Shown in pieces: positions 8,423 to 17,200 of a stretch of 64,000 nt of DNA. Both the position numbers and the translations under genes were made by a program. The notes beneath the pieces are model-generated. The model did no database searches. It worked only from the letters and a program-made list of their open reading frames with translations, and was not told where the DNA came from. The stretch's first letter is position 1, and every line of letters begins with the position of its first letter. Source of the stretch: Bradyrhizobium barranii subsp. apii (GTDB lineage: Bacteria > Pseudomonadota > Alphaproteobacteria > Rhizobiales > Xanthobacteraceae). The stretch is taken from positions 4,090,501 to 4,154,500 of the forward strand of contig NZ_CP096255.1 in NCBI RefSeq assembly GCF_011516635.5. Direction: 5' to 3'.

Positions 8423-9406
8423 GTGGGTTTTGCGGGGGCGATGGCGATGGCGATGGCGATGGCGGTGGCGATGGCGGTGGCGATGGCGGTGGCGATGGCG
8501 GTGGATGCCCTGCTGGGCTGGCCGTCGTGGCTGTTCGCGCGGATCGGCCATCCCGTGACCTGGCTGGGCCGGCTGATCTCTGCCATCGACGCCGCCTGGA
8601 ATCGCGATTCCGATCCGCCGGCATTTCGCCGTGCTGCGGGCGTTGCCGGAGCGCTTCTGGTGATTGCGATCTCGGTCGCAATCGGCTGGGTACTTCAGTC
8701 CTTGCTCCCCTGGGGATGGATGGAGATCATACTCGTGGGTGTGCTGGCCTGGCCGCTGGTCGCCTTGCGCTCGCTCCATGATCATGTCGCTGCCGTCGCG
8801 AAGCCGTTGCAGGCCGGCGACATCACCGCTGCGCGCGAAGCGGTTTCGCGCATCGTCGGACGCGATCCCGCGACCCTCGACGAAGCCGGCATCGCGCGCG
8901 CGGCGATCGAGAGCCTCGCCGAGAACGCCTCCGACGGCATCGTGGCGCCGGTGTTCTGGGGTGCGCTGTTCGGACTGCCCGGCATTTTGGGCTACAAGGC
9001 GATCAACACGCTGGACTCCATGATCGGTCATCGCAGCGAACGCCACGAAGCTTTTGGCTGGGCCGCCGCGCGCATCGACGACGTCGCAAACTTCATTCCG
9101 GCGCGCCTGACGGGCTTTCTGTTCGTGCTGCTGGCGACGCGGCGATCGGAGGCGCTGTCGTGCATGACGCGCGATGCTCGCCGTCACCGCTCGCCCAACG
9201 CCGGCTGGCCGGAGGCGGCCATGGCCGGGGCGCTTGGCGTGCGGCTCAGCGGCCCCCGCATCTATCACGGCAGCGCGACCGATGAGCCCTGGCTCAACGA
9301 AGGCGCGCGCGATCCGCTTGCCGCGGACATCAGCCAGGGATTGACGATCTACCGCCGCGCCATGCTGCTGCTCGCCGGCATCCTTGCGATCCTGGCCTTC
9401 GCGTGA
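8423..9406 (+). CDS. cobD: Adenosylcobinamide-phosphate synthase CobD (CbiB)
   Basis: CobD/CbiB is an inner-membrane protein that attaches the aminopropanol (phosphate) side chain to adenosylcobyric acid. About 327 residues follow from GTG 8423, chosen because AGGAGG sits 5 nt upstream; GTG 8387 and ATGs inside the repeat tract (8441 onwards) are alternatives. The body carries DALLGWP..IGHPVTWLGRLI, ESLAENASDG and YKAINTLDSMIGH, all typical of the family. The first membrane segment is partly encoded by an 11-unit hexanucleotide tract giving alternating Ala-Met/Ala-Val. The next gene, cobC, overlaps its stop. Confidence 0.92.
   Translation: MGFAGAMAMAMAMAVAMAVAMAVAMAVDALLGWPSWLFARIGHPVTWLGRLISAIDAAWNRDSDPPAFRRAAGVAGALLVIAISVAIGWVLQSLLPWGWMEIILVGVLAWPLVALRSLHDHVAAVAKPLQAGDITAAREAVSRIVGRDPATLDEAGIARAAIESLAENASDGIVAPVFWGALFGLPGILGYKAINTLDSMIGHRSERHEAFGWAAARIDDVANFIPARLTGFLFVLLATRRSEALSCMTRDARRHRSPNAGWPEAAMAGALGVRLSGPRIYHGSATDEPWLNEGARDPLAADISQGLTIYRRAMLLLAGILAILAFA
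8438..8503 (+). repeat. Hexanucleotide microsatellite in the cobD N-terminal coding region
   Basis: Eleven in-frame GCGRTG units: four GCGATG, then alternating GCGGTG and GCGATG, ending GCGGTG. They encode (Ala-Met)4 followed by alternating Ala-Val/Ala-Met. Copy-number change would lengthen or shorten the first membrane segment by two residues per unit without shifting the frame. Confidence 0.9.
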
Positions 9407-10383
9407 AAGAACGGGGCATGCGCGAGCACGGTGGAAATCTCGATCTGGCCCAGCAACGTTTTGGCGGGCGCGCGGAGGACTGGATCGATCTGTCGACCGG
9501 GATCAACCGCCTGCCTTATCCCGTGGGCGAGGTGAGCGCGCGTGCATGGAACGCGCTGCCGTCGCGCGCGGAGATCGCGAGCCTGCATCAGGCCGCGCAG
9601 CACGCTTACGGCACAAGCGCGCCGATCGTCGCAATGGGCGGTGCGCAGGCCGCCATTCAATTGCTTCCGCAACTCGCGCCAGCCGGCCGCGCGCGCATCC
9701 TCGCGCCGACCTACAATGAATATGCCGGGGTCTTGTCGCTTGCGGGTTGGGATGTCCAGGAGGTCGGCGAGCTCGACGCGCTGGCAGGTGCGGATCTCGC
9801 CGTCGTCGTCAATCCCAACAATCCCGATGGCCGGCGCTTTGCGTCACAGGATTTGCTGGCGCTGCTGCCGCGCGTCGGCCGTCTCGTCATCGACGAGAGC
9901 TTTGCCGATGCTGCCTCGCAGCTGTCGCTCGCAACCCAGGCGGATCGGCCTGGGCTGCTGATCCTGCGCTCCTTCGGCAAGTTCTATGGTCTTGCCGGCC
10001 TGCGGCTTGGGTTTGCGCTCGGCCATGCGGCCGACATCGCCAAGCTCGCGGCGATGTCGGGGCCATGGCCGGTCTCGGGAGCGGCGATCGCGATCGGCTG
10101 CCGCGCCTTGCGCGACGACGCCTGGGCCGAGGCCACGTCCGCGCGGCTCGCACGCGACTGTGCCCGCCTCGACGACATCGTGCAGTCGCAAGGCTGGCGG
10201 CTCGTTGGTGGTGCACCGCTGTTTCGTCTCTACGAGACGCCTGATGCGCTTGCTGCGCAGGAGAAACTGGCGCGTAGCCAAATCTGGTCGCGCGTATTCG
10301 CGAAACAGCCGGCATGGCTGCGCCTCGGGCTTCCCGGCAGCGAAGCCGAATGGACGCGCCTTGCCGAGGCGCTAGCGCGCTAG
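9403..10383 (+). CDS. cobC: Threonine-phosphate decarboxylase CobC (PLP enzyme)
   Basis: This PLP-dependent enzyme of the class I/II aminotransferase fold makes (R)-1-amino-2-propanol phosphate from L-threonine phosphate for the side chain that CobD attaches. The 326-residue product has the family start (REHGGNLDLA, WIDLSTGINRLPYP), VVNPNNPDG, and the PLP lysine in SFGKFYGLAGLRLG (about K193). GTG 9403 overlaps the cobD stop (GTGA); ATG 9418 is a possible alternative. It matches Salmonella CobD, not the Salmonella phosphatase named CobC. Its 3' end overlaps the convergent cobQ by 12 nt. Confidence 0.92.
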   Translation: MKERGMREHGGNLDLAQQRFGGRAEDWIDLSTGINRLPYPVGEVSARAWNALPSRAEIASLHQAAQHAYGTSAPIVAMGGAQAAIQLLPQLAPAGRARILAPTYNEYAGVLSLAGWDVQEVGELDALAGADLAVVVNPNNPDGRRFASQDLLALLPRVGRLVIDESFADAASQLSLATQADRPGLLILRSFGKFYGLAGLRLGFALGHAADIAKLAAMSGPWPVSGAAIAIGCRALRDDAWAEATSARLARDCARLDDIVQSQGWRLVGGAPLFRLYETPDALAAQEKLARSQIWSRVFAKQPAWLRLGLPGSEAEWTRLAEALAR

Positions 10384-11820
10384 CGCCAGCAGGCCGCCGA
10401 CGTCGAGATGTTGTTCGATGTGATCGGCGAGGGCGTCGAGCGCGCTCTCGACCCTGCTGTGATAAGGCTCGTCGCCTGCCGGAATGTCGAGCTTTGTGAG
10501 ATACGCCTTGCGGAAATCGTCCGACGTGAACAGGCCGTGCAAATAGCTGCCTTGCACGCGGCCATCGCGCGAGATCGCGCCTTCGGGCTCGCCGTTCAGT
10601 TTCGCAAACGGGCGGGCGCGATCCGGTCCGTCGGTGCGGCCGATGTGGATTTCGTAGGCCTCGATAGGCTGGTCCGTGGCGGCATGCACGGCCGCGACGC
10701 GCGTCAGCGTCTTCTGCGGGCTCATCATTGTCGCGACGTCCAGAAGTCCGAGGCCCGGCGTGTCGCCGGCAGGGCCTTCGATGCCATCGGGGTCTGCGAC
10801 GCTGCGCCCGAGCATCTGATAGCCGCCGCAGAGGCCAAGCACATGGCCGCCGCGGCGATGATGCGCCAGGAGATCGATGTCCCAGCCCTGCGCGCGCAGG
10901 AAGGCGAGATCGCCGCGGGTGGACTTCGAGCCGGGGATGATGACGAGGCGGACGTCGCCGGGGATAGCTTCGCCCGGCCGCACCATCACGAGATCGACGC
11001 CAGGCTCGAGCTTCAACGGATCGAGATCATCGAAATTGGCGATCCGCGACAGTGCGAGGCAGGCGATCTTGCATTGGCCGGGCTTTCGCGCGTCGCTCAG
11101 CCCCAGCGCATCCTCGGCCGGCAGCTCGCGGGCGCGCGCGAACCAGGGCAGCACGCCAAGGCCGCGCCACGCGGTCTTGGCTTCGATCAGCTTGTAGCCG
11201 TCGTCGAACAGCGAGGGGTCGCCGCGGAACTTGTTGATGACGAAACCCTGGATCATCGCGGCATCGTCGGGGTCGATCACCGTCTTGATGCCGACGAGCT
11301 GGGCGATGACGCCGCCGCGGTCGATGTCGCCGACCAGCACGACGGGCACGTCGGCCTTGCGCGCAAAGCCCATATTGGCGATGTCGGCCCTGCGCAGGTT
11401 GACCTCGGCCGGGCTGCCGGCGCCTTCGACCAGCACCAGATCGGCGCGCGCTTTCAGCCGCTCGAAACTTTCCAGCACCGCGCCCATCAGCGACGGTTTC
11501 ATCGCCGCATATTCGCGCGCCCGCGCGGTCGCGATGCGCTTTCCCTGGACGATGATTTGTGCGCCGACATCGCTCTCGGGCTTCAGCAGCACCGGGTTCA
11601 TGTCGGTGTGCGGCTCGACGCCGGCGGCCAGCGCCTGCAGCGCCTGCGCGCGACCGATCTCGCCGCCGTCGACAGTGACGGCCGCGTTGTTCGACATGTT
11701 CTGCGGCTTGAAGGGCAGCACGCGCAGGCCGCGCCGCGTGAAGGCGCGGGCGAGGCCGGCGACGATGAGCGACTTGCCCACGTCCGAGCCGGCACCCTGG
11801 ATCATCAATGCGCGCGCCAT
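10372..11820 (-). CDS. cobQ: Cobyric acid synthase CobQ
   Basis: CobQ amidates the b, d, e and g carboxylates of adenosylcobyrinic acid a,c-diamide, using glutamine and ATP. The 482-residue protein has the expected two halves. The N terminus is a dethiobiotin-synthase-like ATPase with the loop GAGSDVGKS and FKPQNMSNN. The C terminus is a glutamine amidotransferase with the nucleophile Cys in LGLCGGYQMLG (about residue 331) and the histidine in SYLHGLF. The length is normal. It lies downstream of cobO on the minus strand with a 26-nt gap and is probably co-transcribed with it. Confidence 0.95.
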   Translation of the reverse strand: MARALMIQGAGSDVGKSLIVAGLARAFTRRGLRVLPFKPQNMSNNAAVTVDGGEIGRAQALQALAAGVEPHTDMNPVLLKPESDVGAQIIVQGKRIATARAREYAAMKPSLMGAVLESFERLKARADLVLVEGAGSPAEVNLRRADIANMGFARKADVPVVLVGDIDRGGVIAQLVGIKTVIDPDDAAMIQGFVINKFRGDPSLFDDGYKLIEAKTAWRGLGVLPWFARARELPAEDALGLSDARKPGQCKIACLALSRIANFDDLDPLKLEPGVDLVMVRPGEAIPGDVRLVIIPGSKSTRGDLAFLRAQGWDIDLLAHHRRGGHVLGLCGGYQMLGRSVADPDGIEGPAGDTPGLGLLDVATMMSPQKTLTRVAAVHAATDQPIEAYEIHIGRTDGPDRARPFAKLNGEPEGAISRDGRVQGSYLHGLFTSDDFRKAYLTKLDIPAGDEPYHSRVESALDALADHIEQHLDVGGLLALAR

Positions 11821-11846
11821 GGTGTTTTCAGAACCTGGGGCCGTGC

Positions 11847-12482
11847 TCAGAACTCGACGCCGGCTTGCGCCTTGATGCCGGAGCGGAAGGGATGCTTCAC
11901 CAGCGTCATCTCGGTAACGAGATCGGCGATCTCGATCAGCTCGTCCTTGGCATTGCGCCCGGTGAGCACGACATGCGTCATCGGCGGCTTGTGCGTCTTC
12001 AGGAATTCGACGACCTCGGCGATGTCGAGATAGTCGTAGCGTAGCGCGATGTTGATCTCGTCGAGCACGACCATGCGCAGATTGGAATCTGTTATCAGTT
12101 CCTTGGCCTTCGCCCAGCCGGCCTGTGCTGCGGCGATGTCGCGGGCACGGTCCTGCGTCTCCCAGGTGAAACCTTCGCCCATCGCATGGAACTGGCAGAG
12201 CTCGCCGAAATGGCCGGTGAGCAGGCGCCGCTCGCCGGTGTCCCAGGCGCCCTTGATGAACTGCACGACCGCGCAGGGGAAGCCATGGGCGACACAGCGG
12301 ACGATCATGCCGAAGGCGGAGGAGGACTTGCCCTTGCCGGCGCCGGTGTGGACGATGATGAGGCCCTTCTCGCCGCTCTTGGTCGCCATGATCTTGTCGC
12401 GGGCGACCTTGATTTTCGCCATTTTCGCGGCGTGGCGGGCGTCGGTTTCCTCGGCCGTTTGGGTATCCGGTTCAGGCGTCAT
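11847..12482 (-). CDS. cobO: Corrinoid adenosyltransferase CobO (BtuR/CobA type)
   Basis: CobO transfers the adenosyl group from ATP to cob(I)yrinic acid a,c-diamide, forming the Co-C bond. The product from ATG 12482 is 210 residues with a P-loop variant (HTGAGKGKSSSAFG), VLDEINIALRYDYL and the C-terminal FRSGIKAQAGVEF expected of the family. The frame is open 14 codons upstream but would run toward the riboswitch region, so the internal ATG is preferred. It is divergent from the riboswitch-controlled DUF1636-cobW-cobN set, and cobQ follows downstream. Confidence 0.93.
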   Translation of the reverse strand: MTPEPDTQTAEETDARHAAKMAKIKVARDKIMATKSGEKGLIIVHTGAGKGKSSSAFGMIVRCVAHGFPCAVVQFIKGAWDTGERRLLTGHFGELCQFHAMGEGFTWETQDRARDIAAAQAGWAKAKELITDSNLRMVVLDEINIALRYDYLDIAEVVEFLKTHKPPMTHVVLTGRNAKDELIEIADLVTEMTLVKHPFRSGIKAQAGVEF

Positions 12483-12499
12483 CTGACAGGGTCCTTCGG

Positions 12500-12528
12500 C
12501 TTGACAAGAGGCGGCCGGGGGCAAATGG
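12500..12528 (+). promoter_or_regulatory. Candidate promoter for riboswitch 1
   Basis: A perfect alphaproteobacterial -35 (CTTGAC, 12500-12505) lies 35 nt before the start of the cobalamin riboswitch. The region 17 nt further (AAATGG) is a poor -10 match, so the call rests on the -35 and on the same spacing at the other two riboswitches. Confidence 0.4.
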
Positions 12529-12534
12529 TGGCCC

Positions 12535-12727
12535 GGCGTTGGTTCCTGTCCTATGACAGGCGAAGAGGGAATGCGATAGGGTCCGAATCGACAAGATTCG
12601 GCTCCAAACTGCAGCCGCCCCCGCGACCGTGACCGGAGAGATGCCCGAAGCCACTAATCCCCCAGGGGGTCGGGAAGGCGGGGATCGAAGGGCCAAAAAC
12701 CCTGCTCCGCAAGCCGGGAGACCTGCC
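12535..12727 (+). ncRNA. Cobalamin riboswitch 1, upstream of DUF1636-cobW-cobN
   Basis: All main conserved blocks are present in order. They are a purine-rich AGAGGGAATGCG block, the core GCCGCCCCCGCGACCGTGA (12614-12632), GAAGCCACT (12647-12655), CGGGAAGGC (12671-12679) and the B12 box GCCGGGAGACCTGCC (12713-12727). The core and the box each deviate by one or two bases from the commonest form. It is oriented toward the DUF1636 gene. Aptamers of this class bind adenosylcobalamin or related corrinoids and reduce expression when B12 is plentiful. Confidence 0.93.
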
Positions 12728-12803
12728 AGCGCGGACGAGTTTTGGACCGGCGGACGGGGTGTTCCGCGACGGGGAAACGGACCTTCGGGGGAATGGTCCG
12801 TGT

Positions 12804-12839
12804 GCCTCTTCGCCTCCCGCTGTTTATCCTGGAAGAGGC
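12804..12839 (+). promoter_or_regulatory. Shine-Dalgarno-sequestering hairpin of riboswitch 1
   Basis: GCCTCTTC (12804-12811) and GAAGAGGC (12832-12839) form a perfect 8-bp stem with a 20-nt loop. The 3' arm contains the only plausible ribosome binding site, GAAGAGG, just before ATG 12841. A second small hairpin (12778-12783 with 12795-12800) precedes it. This suggests control at translation initiation. Confidence 0.65.
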
Positions 12840-12840
12840 G

Positions 12841-13215
12841 ATGACCGTCACACTTCACGTCTGTATTACCTGCCGTGCCGGCCAGACGCTCGACGAGGGT
12901 GAGACGACGCCCGGCAAGCGCCTGCATGGTGCGATCCTCGACGCCGGCGTGCCCGAGGGCGTCAATGTGGTTCCCGTTGAATGCCTGTCGGCATGCAGCC
13001 AGGGTTGCTCGGTTGCGCTCAGCGCGCCCGGCCGCTGGTCCTATGTCTATGGTCGTCTGTCAGAGGCCCATGCGAGCGACGTGGTCGCGGGTGCTGCGGC
13101 CTATGCCGCCGCGCCCGACGGCCTCGTGCCCTGGCGCAGCCGTCCCGAAATCTTCCGCAAGCAATCGCTTGCCCGCATTCCCCCCATTGCCGTGTTGCCG
13201 GAGGCCGCCGAATGA
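12841..13215 (+). CDS. DUF1636 protein, predicted thioredoxin-like Fe-S or metal-binding protein
   Basis: This is a small protein of 124 residues from ATG 12841, whose ribosome binding site sits in the riboswitch hairpin. Cysteines lie at positions 8 and 11 (HVCITC) and at 48, 52 and 56 (VECLSACSQGC), a pattern resembling thioredoxin-like [2Fe-2S] ferredoxins. The family has no established function that I know of. It is commonly found beside cobW and cobN, and here overlaps cobW by ATGA. A role in cobalt delivery, redox or chelatase support is inferred from context only. Confidence 0.75.
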   Translation: MTVTLHVCITCRAGQTLDEGETTPGKRLHGAILDAGVPEGVNVVPVECLSACSQGCSVALSAPGRWSYVYGRLSEAHASDVVAGAAAYAAAPDGLVPWRSRPEIFRKQSLARIPPIAVLPEAAE

Positions 13216-14261
13216 ACTCGCTCGCAAAAGTTCCTGTGACGGTGGTCACGGGTTTTCTTGGCTCCGGCAAGACCACGCTGATCCAGCATCTGCTCGCAAA
13301 CCCTGGCGGCAAGAAGCTCGCCGTGCTCGTCAACGAGTTCGGCAGCGAGGGTGTCGACGGCGAGATCCTGAAATCCTGCGCCGACGCGAACTGCCCCGAG
13401 GAGAACATCGTCGAGCTCGCCAATGGCTGCATCTGCTGCACCGTTGCGGACGATTTCATTCCAACCATGGAAAAGCTGCTGGCGCGGCCGGTGCGGCCCG
13501 ATCACATCCTGATCGAGACCTCGGGCCTGGCGCTGCCGAAGCCGCTGCTGAAGGCGTTCGACTGGCCGGAGATCCGCTCGCGGATCACGGTCGACGGCGT
13601 GATTGCACTGGCCGATGCCGAGGCTGTCGCCGCCGGCCGTTTTGCGCCGGACCCGGCTGCGGTGGAAGCGCAGCGCGCGGCGGATGGAAATCTCGATCAC
13701 GAGACGCCGCTGTCGGAAGTGTTCGAGGACCAGATCGCCTGCGCCGACATCGTGCTGCTGACCAAGGCCGATCTTGCGGGCGCTGCAGGGATCGAAGCCG
13801 CGAAGGCCGCCATCACCGCGGAGATGCCGCGCCGCGTGCCGATGCTATCCGTCACCGATGGCGCGATCGATGCGCGCGTGATCCTCGGGCTCGGCGCCGC
13901 CGCAGAGAACGATCTCGCCGCGCGCCCCTCGCATCACGACGGCGAGGAGGATCACGAGCACGACGATTTCGCCTCCGTCGTGATCGATCTTCCTGAAATC
14001 AGCGACATCGACGCACTGGTCGCGTCGGTGCAGCGTCTTTCGCGCGAGCAGAACGTGCTGCGCGTCAAGGGCTATATCGCGGTCGCGGGCAAGCCGATGC
14101 GCCTGTTGCTGCAAGCGGTCGGCGAGCGCGTGCGCCACCAGTTCGACAAGCCCTGGGGCGGAGCTCTCAGGCAGTCGAAGCTTGTCGTGATCGGCGAGCA
14201 CGGCGATATCGACGAGGCCGCGATCAAGGTCGGACTTGGGCTTTCAGGATCTGGTATCTGA
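13212..14261 (+). CDS. cobW: CobW, GTP-dependent metallochaperone-type protein
   Basis: CobW belongs to the COG0523 G3E GTPases and is thought to supply cobalt to the aerobic cobaltochelatase. The 349-residue product begins at ATG 13212, overlapping the DUF1636 stop. It has the P-loop GFLGSGKTT, the metal-binding motif GCICCT (CxCC) at about residue 74-79, the guanine-binding TKAD, and a His/Asp/Glu-rich stretch (HHDGEEDHEHDD) before the C-terminal domain. The longer open frame upstream overlaps DUF1636 and is not credible. It is followed directly by cobN. Confidence 0.93.
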   Translation: MNSLAKVPVTVVTGFLGSGKTTLIQHLLANPGGKKLAVLVNEFGSEGVDGEILKSCADANCPEENIVELANGCICCTVADDFIPTMEKLLARPVRPDHILIETSGLALPKPLLKAFDWPEIRSRITVDGVIALADAEAVAAGRFAPDPAAVEAQRAADGNLDHETPLSEVFEDQIACADIVLLTKADLAGAAGIEAAKAAITAEMPRRVPMLSVTDGAIDARVILGLGAAAENDLAARPSHHDGEEDHEHDDFASVVIDLPEISDIDALVASVQRLSREQNVLRVKGYIAVAGKPMRLLLQAVGERVRHQFDKPWGGALRQSKLVVIGEHGDIDEAAIKVGLGLSGSGI

Positions 14262-17200
14262 TGCACGTCGTCTTCCGCGAGAGCCGCGGTCTCGAGGAGA
14301 CCGCGACGCCAAGGGACATCGGCCAGGACCCGGCCGATCTCGTGGTGCTCTCGTACTCGGATTCCGACCTTGCCGCGTTCGCGGCCGGCTGGCGGCGCGG
14401 CCGTAACAGCCTGCCGTCGCTGCGGCTCGCCAATCTCGCGGAGCTGCGGCATCCGTTGTCGGTCGACACCTATATCGAGCGCACGCTGTCGCAGGCGCGC
14501 GGCATCCTGGTGCGCCTGATCGGCGGTGAATCCTATTGGCCGTACGGGCTCGCGGCCCTGCAGCAGCTGGCGAAGGACCTCAATATCGTGCTGGCCGTGC
14601 TGCCGGCCGACGGCCGCGACGACACGCGGCTCGATGCCTACTCGACCCTGCCGGTTTCGACGCTGCGCCGGCTCAAGGTGCTCTGTGACACCGGCGGTCC
14701 TGTTGCAGCCCAGGCCGCGATCGCGCAGCTCGCGCTGGCCTCGGGCCTTTACGCAGGCCCGGTCGTCGGCGAGATGAACCTGCCTGAGATGGGCTTTTAC
14801 GATCCCGCGCGTGGCGTCATTGCTGCGCCGATGGCAGGCGAGGGAAAGCCGCTCGCGCTCGTGACCTTCTATCGTTCCTATCTCACCGCCGCGGATACCG
14901 GGCCGGTCGACGCCCTGATCGCGGCGCTGCGCGAGCGCGGCTTTGACGCGTACGGCGTGTTCGTCACCTCGCTGAAGGCTCCGGGCGTTGCGGATTGGCT
15001 GCGGACGTATTTCGCGACGAATCCTCCGGCCGCGATCGTCAACGCGACGGCTTTCTCGGCGATGGGCGACGACGGCACGACACCGTTTGATGCTGCATCG
15101 TGTCCCGTCTTCCAGGTCGCGCTCTCATCGGCACGGCGCGAGGACTGGGCGGAGTCGCTGCGCGGCCTGTCGCCCGGCGATCTCGCGATGCATGTGGTGC
15201 TGCCGGAGGTCGACGGCCGCCTGTTCGCGGGCGTGGTGAGCTTCAAATCGGCCGCGGAGCGTGATCCCGATCTGCAATTTTCGCATCTGGCGCACCGGCC
15301 CGACGAGGAGCGCGTCAAGGCCGTCGCCGCGCGCGTTGCGGCCTGGCGGCGCCTCGCGGCGACGCCAGCCGCCGAGAAGCGGGTGGCGCTCGTGCTCTCG
15401 AACTACCCGGGCCGTCCGCATCAGATCGCGCATGCCGTCGGGCTCGATGTGCTGGCGTCGGTGGAGGCATTGCTGTCTGACCTGACAGAGGCCGGCTTCG
15501 ATGTTGTGCCGGTCTCCGCACTTGGCGAAACGTTGCTGAAGCAGCAACTGACCTGGAGCGTCGCCGACTACCGCGCGGCGCTCTCGCGCCTGCCGCAAGC
15601 CTTGCAGGATGATCTCGCGCAGGCCTGGGGCGCGCCGGAGGATGACCCGAGCTGTCGCGACGGTGCATTTCAATTCGCAGCCGTCGCAAGTGGCCGATCG
15701 ATCATCGCGGTTCAGCCCGAGCGCGGCGATGCGACCACGCGCGATGCCGACTATCACGATCTTGCCCGCACACCGCGCCTTGCCTATGTCGCGTTCTATC
15801 TCTGGCTCCGCGGGCAGGCCATCGATGCCGTTGTGCACATGGGCGCCCATGGCACGCTGGAATGGCTGCCCGGAAAATCCGTGGCGCTGTCCTCACATTG
15901 CTGGCCGGAAGCCCTGATCGGCGATCTGCCGGTCATCTATCCCTTCATCGTCAACGATCCCGGCGAGGCCGCGCAGGCCAAGCGGCGCTTGGGTGCCGTC
16001 ACCATCGGCCATCTGCCGCCGCCGCTGGAACAATCCGCGGTGCCGGACGGCCTGCGCCGGCTCGAACGTCTGCTGGACGAATATTCGACCGCCGATGGCC
16101 TCGACCCCGCCAGACGTCAGCGTCTGATCGCCGCGATTCGCGACGAAGCGAGTGCGGCGGGCCTCGAGGACGATCTCGGTCTCGATGCATCGGCTGCACC
16201 GGCGGAAGCGATCCCGCGGATCGATCGCTTCGTCTGCGATCTCAAGGAGAGCCAGTTCGGCGACGGGTTGCACGTGTTCGGCCGCGGCACTTGCGCCGAC
16301 GCGGAGCGCGATGCGTTGCGTTCCGCCCTCGCGGGGCAGCGCGTTGCGCCGGGGCCGTCGGGCTCGCCGTATCGCGGACGCCAGGACGTTCTGCCCACGG
16401 GGCGCAATCTCTTTGCCGTCGATCCGCGAGCGGTGCCGACGCCGTCGGCGCATGCGCAAGGCATCAGGCTCGCGGAAGAGCTGCTGCGTCGCCATTTGCA
16501 GGATCACGGCGACTGGCCGAAAGGCCTCGTGGTCGATCTCTGGGGCTCGGCGACGATGCGGACCGCCGGCGAGGAGTTCGCTATGGCGCTGCATCTCGCC
16601 GGCCTTGCGCCGCGCTGGGATCACGCCTCCGGCCGCGTCACCGGCTACGACATCATCGCGCCGGCCGAGCTCGGGCGCCCCCGTATCGACGTCACGCTCC
16701 GCGTGTCGGGCCTGTTCCGCGATGTCTTCTCCGGCCTTGCGCAATTGTTCGAGGCCGCCGCCGAGACGCTCGCGTCGCGCGAGGATGAGGGCGACGAGAA
16801 TCCCTATCGCCACCGCGCCTCGCGCGTGTTCGCGCCGCGTCCCGGACAATATGGCGTCGGCCTGTCCGCGATCCCCGATGCCTTCACGGCCGAGACGCGT
16901 GATGCCGCCGGCGAAGCCTGGCTTTCGGCATCGTCCTGGGCGTTCTCGGCGGACGGTGCGATGCAGCCGGATCGTGCCGGCATCGAGACGCGGCTCGCAG
17001 CCGCCGATGCTTTCGTGCACGTCCAGGACTTGCCGGAGACCGATCTTCTGCTCGCCGCGGATTACGCCGCGCATGAAGCAGGCATCGCGGCGGCCGCAGC
17101 GCATCTCGGTGCGGCAGGACCATCGCTCTATCACCTCGATACGACGCGGCCCGAGCAGCCGCACGCGCGGACGCTGACCGAGGAAATCTCCCGTGTCGTT

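Noticed and set aside
8438..8503. On/off phase variation by the cobD repeat
   Set aside because: The unit is six bases, so slippage cannot shift the frame; only protein length or start choice could vary.
8327..9268. A minus-strand frame with a long His-Arg ladder over cobD
   Set aside because: The ladder is only the complement of the GCGRTG microsatellite; the plus-strand CobD motifs are convincing.
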